From: an uncultured Oscillospiraceae bacterium
Lineage (GTDB): Bacteria; Bacillota; Clostridia; Oscillospirales; Oscillospiraceae
Assembly (NCBI GenBank): GCA_934622035.1
Contig: CAKTVG010000035.1
Span: 1 to 13,864 of the forward strand
Reading direction: 5' to 3'
DNA: 13,864 nt
The notes under the pieces were generated by a model, which saw only the letters and a list, made by a program, of their open reading frames with translations, was not told the origin of the DNA and did not search any database. A program made the position numbers and the translations under genes. Positions 8,139-13,864 of the stretch are shown here, in pieces (positions within the stretch are counted from its first letter, which is position 1; each line of letters opens with the position of its first letter).

Positions 8139-8167
8139 TTGACAAAGACAGGAAAAGATTGTATCCT
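8139..8167 (+). promoter_or_regulatory. Candidate sigma-A-type promoter of the nrdG-nrdD operon
   Basis: A perfect TTGACA (8139-8144) and TATCCT (8162-8167, 4/6) are separated by 17 bp. Transcription should start near 8174, directly at the first of two NrdR-like boxes. This is the usual geometry for repression of nrd promoters. Confidence 0.7.
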
Positions 8168-8174
8168 ATCTAAG

Positions 8175-8190
8175 GCACAAGATATTGTGC
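8175..8190. promoter_or_regulatory. Predicted NrdR box 1
   Basis: GCACAAGATATTGTGC is a 16-bp site with perfect 6-bp arms around GATA. It fits the published NrdR-box consensus (acaCwAtATaTwGtgt) at all positions but 1, 7 and 16. NrdR is the ATP/dATP-sensing repressor of ribonucleotide reductase genes in bacteria. The site starts at the predicted transcription start of the nrdG-nrdD operon, which supports the assignment. NrdR itself is not encoded in this window. Confidence 0.8.
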
Positions 8191-8206
8191 TCATCTTATG
8201 TTACAA

Positions 8207-8222
8207 TCACAAAATTTGGAGG
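8207..8222. promoter_or_regulatory. Predicted NrdR box 2, overlapping the ribosome binding site
   Basis: TCACAAAATTTGGAGG is a weaker match to the NrdR-box consensus; the left half (CACAA, then AT) is good and the right half is degenerate. Its spacing is the strongest argument. It begins 32 bp after box 1 with a 16-bp linker, the three-helical-turn arrangement typical of paired NrdR sites. The right end coincides with the GGAGG ribosome binding site of nrdG, which may explain the degenerate half. Confidence 0.5.
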
Positions 8223-8227
8223 AAATC

Positions 8228-8911
8228 ATGCAGATCGGCGGATTACAAAAAATGACGCTTCTGGACTATCCCGGCCGCGTCGCCTGCACCGTTTTCCTCC
8301 CCGGCTGCAACTTTCGCTGTCCCTTCTGCCACAACGCTCCGCTGGTGCTCGGCCCCGGCGAGCGGCTCGACGAGCAGGCGCTGTTCGCCTTTCTGGAAAA
8401 GCGCCGGGGGCTGCTGGACGGCGTCGCCGTCACCGGCGGCGAGCCTCTGCTCCAGCCGGAGCTGGAAACGTTTCTGCGCCGCATCAAGGCGTTGGGTTAT
8501 CCCATAAAGCTTGACACCAACGGCTCCTTCCCGAACCGTCTCCGCGGACTGCTGGAGGAGGGCCTGGTTGACTACATCGCAATGGACATCAAGAACTGCC
8601 GGGAAAAGTACGACCGGACGGCAGGAGCCGCCGTTCACTTTGATGACGTCGCGCAGAGCGCCGCCCTGCTGCTCGAGGGCCGTGTGCCCTACGAGTTCCG
8701 GACGACCGTCGTTGAAGAGCTGCACGAGCCGGAGGATTTTGAAAAAATCGGTGTCTGGCTCTCCGGCGCAGAACACTATTACTTACAGGGGTTTGTGGAC
8801 TCCGGCGCTCTTCTGACGCCGGGCCTGCATGCCGCAAGTCACGAAAAGATGCTGGCCTGTCTCGCCGCTGCCCGGCAAACCGTCCCCGCCGCACGGCTGC
8901 GGGGCGAATAG
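8228..8911 (+). CDS. nrdG: Anaerobic ribonucleoside-triphosphate reductase activating protein (radical SAM)
   Basis: The 227-residue product is a radical-SAM activase that uses a 4Fe-4S cluster and S-adenosylmethionine to install the glycyl radical on NrdD. The cluster-binding motif CxxxCxxC is at Cys27, Cys31 and Cys34 in a PGCNFRCPFCHN context. The motif VTGGEPLL downstream is the SAM-binding GGE region. The opening MQIGGLQKMTLLDYPG is typical of the NrdG2 subgroup, which also contains pyruvate-formate-lyase-activase-like sequences, but the adjoining nrdD settles the role. I chose the ATG at 8228 because TTGGAGGAAATC precedes it directly. An in-frame ATG at 8198 has no ribosome binding site and would lie between the two NrdR-like boxes. 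nrdD starts 13 bp after the stop, with its own AGGAGG. Confidence 0.92.
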   Translation: MQIGGLQKMTLLDYPGRVACTVFLPGCNFRCPFCHNAPLVLGPGERLDEQALFAFLEKRRGLLDGVAVTGGEPLLQPELETFLRRIKALGYPIKLDTNGSFPNRLRGLLEEGLVDYIAMDIKNCREKYDRTAGAAVHFDDVAQSAALLLEGRVPYEFRTTVVEELHEPEDFEKIGVWLSGAEHYYLQGFVDSGALLTPGLHAASHEKMLACLAAARQTVPAARLRGE

Positions 8912-8924
8912 AGGAGGAAACGCT

Positions 8925-11306
8925 ATGTACCAGGTGGTAAAACGCAACGACAAGGTCGTGGAATTTGATCTGTCCAAGATCACCCACGCAATTAAAAAGG
9001 CATTCGATGCCCAGGAGAAGCAATATAATGATTCCGTGATCGACTTTCTCGGTCTGAAGGTCACGGCGGATTTTGAGCCGAAGATCAGGAACGGCAAAAT
9101 CGCCGTTGAGGATATTCAGGACAGCGTGGAATCCGTTCTGATCCGCGCAGGCTATGACGATGTCGCCAAGGCCTACATTCTCTACCGCCGCCAGCGCGAG
9201 AAGCTGCGCAACATGAAGTCCACGATTCTCGACTACAAGGAGCTGGTGGACAGCTATGTCAAGGTACGCGACTGGCGCGTGAAGGAGAATTCCACCGTCA
9301 CCTATTCCGTCGGCGGTTTGATTCTGTCCAATTCCGGCGCGATTACTGCAAACTACTGGCTCACCGAGGTCTATGACGACGAAATCGCCAATGCGCACCG
9401 CAACGCAGACATTCACATCCACGACATGTCCATGCTGACCGGCTACTGCGCGGGCTGGTCCCTGAAGCAGCTCATTCAGGAGGGCCTCGGCGGCGTGCCC
9501 GGCAAGATCACCTCCGCGCCTGCGAAGCATCTGGCCTCTCTGTGCAACCAGATGGTCAACTTTCTCGGCATCATGCAGAACGAGTGGGCCGGTGCGCAGG
9601 CCTTCTCCTCCTTTGATACCTATCTTGCGCCCTTCGTCAAGGTGGATCACCTGAGCTATGAGCAGGTCAAAAAGTGCATTGAGTCCTTCATCTACGGCGT
9701 AAATACGCCCTCCCGCTGGGGCACGCAGGCGCCCTTCTCCAACATCACGCTCGACTGGGTCGTCCCGGACGATCTGGCGGAGCTGCCCGCCATCGTTGGC
9801 GGCAAGGAGATGCCCTTCAAGTATAAGGACTGCAAAAAAGAGATGGATATGGTCAACCGTGCCTTCATCGAGGTCATGATCGAGGGCGATGCCAACGGCC
9901 GCGGCTTCCAGTACCCCATTCCCACCTACTCCATCACCCGCGATTTTGACTGGTCCGACACGGAAAACAACCGTCTGCTCTTCGAGATGACGGCAAAATA
10001 CGGCACGCCCTATTTCTCCAACTACGTCAACAGCGACATGCAGCCGAGCGACATCCGCTCCATGTGCTGCCGCCTGCGTCTGGATCTGCGCGAGCTGCGC
10101 AAGAAGTCCGGCGGTTTCTTCGGCAGCGGCGAATCGACCGGCTCCGTCGGCGTCGTCACGATCAATATGCCGAAAATCGCCTATCTCTCCGCCACGCCGG
10201 AGGAATTTTATAAGCGGCTGGATCATCTGATGGACATCTCCGCCCGCTCTCTGAAGATCAAGCGCGACGTCATTACGCGCCTTCTGAACGAGGGGCTTTA
10301 CCCCTACACCAAGCGCTACCTCGGCACCTTTGAGAACCATTTCTCCACCATCGGCCTGATCGGCATGAACGAGGTCGGCCTGAACGCCAAATGGCTGCGT
10401 AAGGACATGACGCACCCCGAAACGCAGCAGTTCACCGTTGAGGTGCTCAACCACATGCGTGAGCGCCTGTCGGACTATCAGGAGCAGTACGGCGACCTGT
10501 ACAATCTGGAGGCTACGCCCGCGGAATCCACGACATACCGCCTGGCAAAGCACGACAAGAAGGACTTCCCCGACATCATTACAGCGGCGAAGGAGGGCGA
10601 AACGCCCTATTACACGAATTCCTCCCACCTGCCCGTCGGCTACACCGAGGACATTTTCTCCGCGCTGGACATTCAGGATCAGCTTCAGACGCTCTATACC
10701 TCCGGCACCGTCTTCCACGCCTTCCTCGGCGAGAAGCTGCCAGACTGGAAAGCCGCTGCCTCGCTGGTCAAGAAGATCGCGGACAATTACCGTCTGCCCT
10801 ACTATACCATCTCGCCGACCTACTCCGTCTGCGCGGAGCACGGCTATCTCTCCGGCGAACAGAAGGTCTGCCCGATCTGCGGCAAGCCCACCGAGGTCTA
10901 CAGCCGCATCACCGGCTACTACCGCCCCGTGCAGAACTGGAACGACGGCAAGGCGCAGGAATACAAGGACCGCAAGGTCTATGACATCGGCGCTTCCATG
11001 CAGCACCGCTTCGGCGCCGCGCCGCAGGCGGAGGCCGCACCCGCTGCGCCGGAGGCCTCCGGCGACCGTCTGATGCTTTTCACGACCAAGACCTGCCCGA
11101 AGTGCGTCATGGCAAAGAAATTCCTTTCCGACGCCGGCATCTCCTATGAGCTGGTCATCGCAGACGACACGCCCGACGTCGCCCGGAAGTACGGCGTGCG
11201 CCAGGCCCCCACGCTTCTCGTCCTCAGCGGCGAGACGGAGGTGCAGCGCGTGGAGAATCCCTCCAACATCCGCATTTTTGCGGAAGATCATGCAGAGAGG
11301 CCGTAA
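8925..11306 (+). CDS. nrdD: Class III anaerobic ribonucleoside-triphosphate reductase fused to a C-terminal redoxin domain
   Basis: NrdD reduces ribonucleoside triphosphates to deoxyribonucleotides under anaerobic conditions using a glycyl radical. The 793-residue product has an N-terminal ATP-cone regulatory domain (about 1-95) and a catalytic barrel with Cys175 (GYCAGW) and Cys381/Cys382 (MCCRL), which correspond to the active-site cysteines of the family. The C-terminal metal site is Cys636-x-x-His639 and Cys649-x-x-Cys652, so a histidine occupies the place of one usual cysteine. The radical Gly664 lies in RITGYYRPVQNW. The usual protein ends near 690-710 residues. Here an Ala/Pro-rich linker (about 697-713) leads to a thioredoxin/glutaredoxin-like domain (714-793) with CPKC at 724-727 and a cis-proline candidate at Pro762 (QAPTLLV). 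The ATG at 8925 follows GAGGAGGAAACGCT and starts the ATP cone. The stop is one base before the next gene, so co-translation is likely. Confidence 0.95.
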   Translation: MYQVVKRNDKVVEFDLSKITHAIKKAFDAQEKQYNDSVIDFLGLKVTADFEPKIRNGKIAVEDIQDSVESVLIRAGYDDVAKAYILYRRQREKLRNMKSTILDYKELVDSYVKVRDWRVKENSTVTYSVGGLILSNSGAITANYWLTEVYDDEIANAHRNADIHIHDMSMLTGYCAGWSLKQLIQEGLGGVPGKITSAPAKHLASLCNQMVNFLGIMQNEWAGAQAFSSFDTYLAPFVKVDHLSYEQVKKCIESFIYGVNTPSRWGTQAPFSNITLDWVVPDDLAELPAIVGGKEMPFKYKDCKKEMDMVNRAFIEVMIEGDANGRGFQYPIPTYSITRDFDWSDTENNRLLFEMTAKYGTPYFSNYVNSDMQPSDIRSMCCRLRLDLRELRKKSGGFFGSGESTGSVGVVTINMPKIAYLSATPEEFYKRLDHLMDISARSLKIKRDVITRLLNEGLYPYTKRYLGTFENHFSTIGLIGMNEVGLNAKWLRKDMTHPETQQFTVEVLNHMRERLSDYQEQYGDLYNLEATPAESTTYRLAKHDKKDFPDIITAAKEGETPYYTNSSHLPVGYTEDIFSALDIQDQLQTLYTSGTVFHAFLGEKLPDWKAAASLVKKIADNYRLPYYTISPTYSVCAEHGYLSGEQKVCPICGKPTEVYSRITGYYRPVQNWNDGKAQEYKDRKVYDIGASMQHRFGAAPQAEAAPAAPEASGDRLMLFTTKTCPKCVMAKKFLSDAGISYELVIADDTPDVARKYGVRQAPTLLVLSGETEVQRVENPSNIRIFAEDHAERP

Positions 11307-11307
11307 T

Positions 11308-12228
11308 ATGCACGACATCGTGATTATCGGCGCAGGCCCTGCGGGTCTGACCGCCGCCATCTACGCCCGCCGCGCCGGAAAAACGGTGCTGGTGCTGGAA
11401 AAGGACACCTTCGGCGGGCAGATTACCTTTTCGCCGAAGCTGGAAAACTATCCCGGCTTTGAATCCATCAGCGGCAACGAGCTTGCCCAGCGCATGCTCG
11501 AGCAGGCCATGGCCCTCGGCGCAGACATCGATATGGACACCGTCACCGGTATTGCGGACGGCGAAGAGAAGCTGGTTTTCGGAGAGAACGGTTCCTATGC
11601 CTGTAAGGCCGTCATCATTGCCGCAGGCGCACGGCACCGCCGCCTCGGCCTGCCGGACGAGGATCGCTTCATCGGCAGCGGCGTCTCCTTCTGCGCGGTC
11701 TGCGACGGCGCGTTCTACCGCGACCGCCATGTCGCCGTCGTCGGCGGCGGCAACACCGCTTTACAGGAGGTCGTGCTGCTCAGTGAGCTTTGCAGCCACG
11801 TCACCGTGGTGCAGAACCTACCCGTCCTGACCGGCGAGGGACAGCTCGTGCAGACCGTGCAGGAAAAGCGTAACGTCTCCTGCCTGTTCAACACCGTCGT
11901 CTCGGCCTATGAGGGCGGCGACGCACTGGAGGCCCTCCGGCTGAAAAATACCGCCAGCGGAGAGGAAACCCGTCTGAGCGTAGACGGCGCCTTTCTCGCC
12001 ATCGGCACGGAGCCGGAAAATCTTCCCTTTGCTCCCGTTGCCGTGCTGGATCCCGCGGGCTACATCGTCTCCGACGAGCGCTGCCTGACCGAAACGCCGG
12101 GCATCTACGCCGCCGGCGACTGCCGCACCAAGCAATACCGCCAGGTGGCCACCGCCGTTGCCGACGGCGCTGCCGCCGCACTTTCGGCCTGCCGCTTCCT
12201 TGACGCAAGGGAAGCTGAAAATAAATAA
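11308..12228 (+). CDS. Thioredoxin-reductase-like flavoprotein lacking the NADPH 2'-phosphate motif
   Basis: The 306-residue product has the fold markers of low-molecular-weight thioredoxin reductases. An N-terminal FAD motif GAGPAG is at 8-13, the redox-active CAVC is at 129-132, a second nucleotide-binding motif GGGNTA is at 146-151 and a C-terminal YAAGDC FAD motif is present. It starts one base after the nrdD stop, so it is very likely co-translated and reduces the redoxin domain of NrdD. The segment after the second nucleotide-binding motif, where NADPH-dependent enzymes carry HRRxxxR, reads VVQNLPVLTGEG (Gln169 onward), with no arginines. NADPH use is therefore doubtful. NADH or a ferredoxin-type donor, as reported for flavin thioredoxin reductases of clostridia, are alternatives. 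I leave the symbol empty because the electron donor is uncertain. Confidence 0.88.
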   Translation: MHDIVIIGAGPAGLTAAIYARRAGKTVLVLEKDTFGGQITFSPKLENYPGFESISGNELAQRMLEQAMALGADIDMDTVTGIADGEEKLVFGENGSYACKAVIIAAGARHRRLGLPDEDRFIGSGVSFCAVCDGAFYRDRHVAVVGGGNTALQEVVLLSELCSHVTVVQNLPVLTGEGQLVQTVQEKRNVSCLFNTVVSAYEGGDALEALRLKNTASGEETRLSVDGAFLAIGTEPENLPFAPVAVLDPAGYIVSDERCLTETPGIYAAGDCRTKQYRQVATAVADGAAAALSACRFLDAREAENK

Positions 12229-12243
12229 CAGGAGGTCAACACT

Positions 12244-12984
12244 ATGTTCTGCTATCACTGCGGCGCCCCGATCGAAGAGGGCGCAGTCTTCTGCGGCAAC
12301 TGCGGACACAAAGTCGAGCAGGAGACGCCCACCTTCCGGGTCCCTACCGATCTGAATCCGGAGACCACGGATTCCACGCCCGCCACGCCCCCGGAGCCCA
12401 CATCTGTCGACCCCGGCAAGACGCCCTCCGGGCCAATCTACACCCCGCCTGATCCTGTCCTGCCCACGGGTGAGGTGTATAAGCCTGTGGACTATGTTGT
12501 CCCGGTTGTCCCGCCCACGGGCGAGGTCCCGCCCTACACGCCGCCCCAGCCCGAAGCGGGCTATGTCCCGCCCGTACCGCCCCAGCCGTCGGTTCCCGTG
12601 CCGCCTCCCGTCTATGGCGGCGCTCCCACCGGTCCTGTCATCGCCGCAACCGACTGGAAAAACTCCTATTTTGACGGCGGAACCGGCGCATACATCGGCA
12701 TCTCCCTGCTGACCGGCCTTCTTTCCACCCTTTCTCTCGGTTTTGCCGCACCGGCACTCGTCTGCTGGATGCTTCGCTGGAAATATGGCCACACCGTTGT
12801 CGGCGGCTACCGCCTGAAGTTCAACGGCAGAGGCGGCCAGCTCTTCGGCAAATGGCTGCTCTGGGGCTTGCTGACCGTTGTCACTCTCGGCATCTTCGGC
12901 CTGTGGGTACCGGTAAAGCTCATGAAGTGGGAAACCAAGCACCTCGAAATCGACTCCGCCGTTCTCACGCCCCCCGCAAACTAA
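12244..12984 (+). CDS. Zinc-ribbon, proline-rich, DUF898-like membrane protein
   Basis: The 246-residue protein has three parts. An N-terminal zinc ribbon has Cys3, Cys6, Cys17 and Cys20 (CYHCG and CGNCG). A long proline-rich linker (about 25-136) contains two PTGEV copies. The C-terminal membrane domain (about 138-240) has two hydrophobic segments (about 150-176 and 204-226). Each is followed by a W-x-x-x-K/R-type motif (MLRWKYGHT and LMKWETKH), an internal repeat seen in DUF898/YjgN-type proteins. No function is established for this arrangement. The ATG at 12244 follows AGGAGG at 12231-12236, 15 bp after the preceding stop. The gene therefore closes the nrd operon just before the terminator. 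Whether it serves ribonucleotide reduction or is a passenger cannot be told from sequence. Confidence 0.85.
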   Translation: MFCYHCGAPIEEGAVFCGNCGHKVEQETPTFRVPTDLNPETTDSTPATPPEPTSVDPGKTPSGPIYTPPDPVLPTGEVYKPVDYVVPVVPPTGEVPPYTPPQPEAGYVPPVPPQPSVPVPPPVYGGAPTGPVIAATDWKNSYFDGGTGAYIGISLLTGLLSTLSLGFAAPALVCWMLRWKYGHTVVGGYRLKFNGRGGQLFGKWLLWGLLTVVTLGIFGLWVPVKLMKWETKHLEIDSAVLTPPAN

Positions 12985-12990
12985 ACAACA

Positions 12991-13025
12991 CCCCCGCTGC
13001 ATCTGCATGCAGCGGGGGATTTTTT
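12991..13025 (+). terminator. Intrinsic terminator of the nrd operon
   Basis: A perfect 12-bp stem, CCCCCGCTGCAT (12991-13002) with ATGCAGCGGGGG (13007-13018), encloses a 4-nt loop. It is followed by A and six T (13020-13025). It starts 6 bp after the stop of the zinc-ribbon gene and cleanly ends the four-gene operon. Confidence 0.95.
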
Positions 13026-13080
13026 GCCGGAACCGCTCGAACGCCTCCTGCATAAGCTGAAAAGGAACCTCGGTTCCGGC
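13026..13080 (+). promoter_or_regulatory. cotJ leader with competing inverted repeats and a possible sporulation promoter
   Basis: GCCGGAACC (13026-13034) and GGTTCCGGC (13072-13080) are perfect inverted copies 37 nt apart. A second GGAACC (13064-13069) can pair with the same right arm (13072-13077) as a tight hairpin, so the two pairings exclude each other. CATAAGCTG (13051-13059) resembles the CATAnnnTA -10 of mother-cell sigma K promoters. An AC (13032-13033) lies 17 bp upstream, as the sigma K -35 requires. B. subtilis cotJ is sigma E dependent, so this reading is weak. The ribosome binding site of the cotJAB gene starts 10 bp after the repeat. Confidence 0.3.
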
Positions 13081-13103
13081 TTGATTGAAGGAGGAAACAT
13101 CTT

Positions 13104-13601
13104 TTGGATTATCGAACGCAACCCATGACACCGCCACGCACCGGCGAGGAGGAGACGCCTTCCTGTGCCGATTGGCAGGGCAGTCTCCCCGCCTGCGCGC
13201 CGCTGGCGAATCCCTATGTACCCTTCCAGCAGAACAATCCGCAGACCTATCCCGCCAAAACGGGCGTCGTCCGCGGAACGCTCTTCCCCGGTCTTGACCT
13301 TCCCTTTATGGGCAGAATCAACGAGCAGGATCTCTCTGACACGCCGCTGCACGAATTGCAGGCGCTCGGCTTTGCCCTCGTGGAGCTCGGAGAATATCTG
13401 GATACCCACCCGGACGACTGTGAGGCGGTGGAGCTCTTCCATTCGTATGCTGCGCTGTACCAAAAGGGCGCTGCGGAATACGAGGCCGCCTGTGGCCCCC
13501 TGACCCAGCGCAGCAGCACCGGCGAGAATTGCCGGTATGACTGGCTGAAGGATCCCTGGCCCTGGGATCTCGCCGCAAACGCAGCCTGCAAGGAGGAATG
13601 A
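13104..13601 (+). CDS. Spore-coat protein: CotJA-CotJB fusion
   Basis: The 165-residue product joins two spore-coat components that are separate genes in Bacillus. Residues about 1-68 resemble CotJA: PYVPFQQ, then a tyrosine/alanine stretch and the GTLFPGLDLPF signature. Residues about 75-165 resemble CotJB: ELQALGFALVELGEYLDTHPDD, a YxxGAAEYE helix, GPLT and the C-terminal WLKDPWPWD. No stop, frameshift or ribosome binding site lies between the halves; Met69 (13308) is preceded by pyrimidine-rich sequence, so separate translation of CotJB is unlikely. The start is probably the TTG at 13104, 9 bp after GGAGG. The ATG at 13125 is the alternative. CotJ proteins belong to the inner coat of endospores, assembled in the mother cell. 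cotJC follows after 3 bp. Confidence 0.85.
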   Translation: MDYRTQPMTPPRTGEEETPSCADWQGSLPACAPLANPYVPFQQNNPQTYPAKTGVVRGTLFPGLDLPFMGRINEQDLSDTPLHELQALGFALVELGEYLDTHPDDCEAVELFHSYAALYQKGAAEYEAACGPLTQRSSTGENCRYDWLKDPWPWDLAANAACKEE

Positions 13602-13604
13602 GCG

Positions 13605-13856
13605 ATGTTTGTCTATGAAAAGAAGCTGCAATACCCCGTAAAAATCGCACGGACGGATCCCCGTCTGGCGGCCATCATCATCACGCAGTACGGTGGCCCG
13701 GACGGCGAGCTCGGCGCCTCCCTGCGCTATCTCAGCCAGCGCTACTCCATGCCTTTTCCGGAGCTCAAGGGCCTGCTGACGGATATTGGTAGAGAAGCCT
13801 CTGAAATGTTCCATTCAGAGGCTACGGCTTTTTTTGATGCTTTTGCAACCGTATAG
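13605..13856 (+). pseudogene. cotJC: Truncated cotJC (manganese-catalase-like spore-coat protein)
   Basis: The first 62 codons are a close match to CotJC: MFVYEKKLQYPVKI at the start, then QYGGPDGELGASLRYLSQRY and LLTDIG. Glu35 is the first manganese ligand of the catalase fold. The family then continues TEEL-x-H with further ligands and reaches about 190 residues. Here, from about position 13790, the frame reads REASEMFHSEATAFF and stops at 13854-13856, giving 83 residues. None of the remaining metal ligands is present, and I could not find the expected continuation in the other forward frames of the last 75 bases. The DNA after 13790 carries a 10-bp inverted repeat and a T-run. This suggests an inserted element, a rearrangement, or the end of an assembled contig in a repeat. 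The start follows AAGGAGGA at 13590-13597. Confidence 0.8.
13796..13835 (+). repeat. Inverted repeat with T-run in the foreign tail of cotJC
   Basis: AGCCTCTGAA (13796-13805) and TTCAGAGGCT (13814-13823) are perfect inverted copies with an 8-nt loop. ACGGC and seven T (13829-13835) follow. The gap between stem and T-run makes it a poor classical terminator. A subterminal hairpin of an inserted element, such as those of IS200/IS605-type elements, is possible, but no transposase is visible in the window. Confidence 0.6.
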
Positions 13857-13864
13857 CTCCACTT

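Noticed and set aside
8175..8190. The palindrome before nrdG as an FNR-type site or an RNA hairpin terminator
   Set aside because: It does not match TTGATnnnnATCAA, and no T-run follows it. The NrdR-box consensus fits much better, and the downstream genes are nrd genes.
8589..11360. An antisense open frame of about 923 codons opposite nrdG and nrdD
   Set aside because: It is codon-aligned with nrdD and explained by the same codon avoidance. The sense genes are unmistakable and have good ribosome binding sites.
11818..13137. An antisense open frame of about 439 codons opposite the reductase and zinc-ribbon genes
   Set aside because: It runs through the strong terminator at 12991-13025 and across two well-supported sense genes, and its product has the biased composition of a shadow frame.
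12981..13814. An antisense open frame of about 277 codons opposite the cotJ genes
   Set aside because: The sense strand encodes clear CotJA, CotJB and CotJC signatures with proper ribosome binding sites. The antisense product resembles nothing.
1..13864. CRISPR arrays, tRNA, rRNA, riboswitches, prophage genes and complete transposases
   Set aside because: I looked for regularly spaced repeats, cloverleaf-like elements, known leader folds and recombinase motifs and found none that I could support. The only hint of mobile DNA is the tail after about 13790.
13791..13864. A group II intron or a tRNA gene at the end of cotJC
   Set aside because: There is no GTGCG-type intron start at the junction and no tRNA fold. 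The 10-bp inverted repeat alone does not identify the element.

Overview
The window reads as chromosomal DNA of a GC-rich, strictly anaerobic, endospore-forming Firmicute, most likely of the Oscillospiraceae/Ruminococcaceae group. The evidence is a class III (oxygen-sensitive) ribonucleotide reductase, spore-coat cotJ genes, strong AGGAGG ribosome binding sites, a very long wall-anchored surface protein with a Gram-positive-type sorting signal, and GC-ending codon use. The genus is inference.

Layout. Positions 1-263 hold no recognisable gene but contain a good sigma-A-type promoter for pcp (264-890), a pyroglutamyl-peptidase I. A terminator overlaps the pcp stop codon. A convergent minus-strand gene (916-2100) encodes a multi-pass YibE/F-family membrane protein. 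A 259-bp intergenic region (2101-2359) carries divergent promoters and an 18-bp palindrome. It separates yibE/F from a single 5.7-kb gene (2360-8062) for a 1900-residue secreted protein with a signal peptide, repeated beta-rich modules, Ig-like segments, a PHP-type (CehA/McbA-like) metallohydrolase, an amidotransferase-like segment, two OB-fold-like segments and a C-terminal TPATGD sorting signal with membrane anchor. It has its own terminator.

The second half starts with a four-gene operon (8228-12984): nrdG, nrdD, a thioredoxin-reductase-like flavoprotein, and a zinc-ribbon/DUF898-like membrane protein. The promoter is followed by two 16-bp sites resembling NrdR boxes with the 16-bp linker typical of NrdR pairs. 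NrdD carries an extra C-terminal redoxin domain (CPKC). The next gene is a TrxR homologue that lacks the usual NADPH 2'-phosphate motif. Together they suggest a self-contained anaerobic dNTP-synthesis module: activase, reductase with a tethered electron donor, and a flavoprotein to recharge it.

After a strong terminator comes a spore-coat locus: a single reading frame that fuses CotJA and CotJB (13104-13601), followed 3 bp later by cotJC. The cotJC frame matches the family for about 62 codons, then runs into unrelated sequence with a 10-bp inverted repeat. It is therefore truncated within the last 75 bp of the window, by an insertion, a rearrangement or an assembly edge.

The most interesting points are the NrdD-redoxin fusion with its atypical reductase under tandem NrdR-like boxes, the CotJA-CotJB fusion with interrupted cotJC, and the giant multi-domain surface phosphoesterase-like protein.
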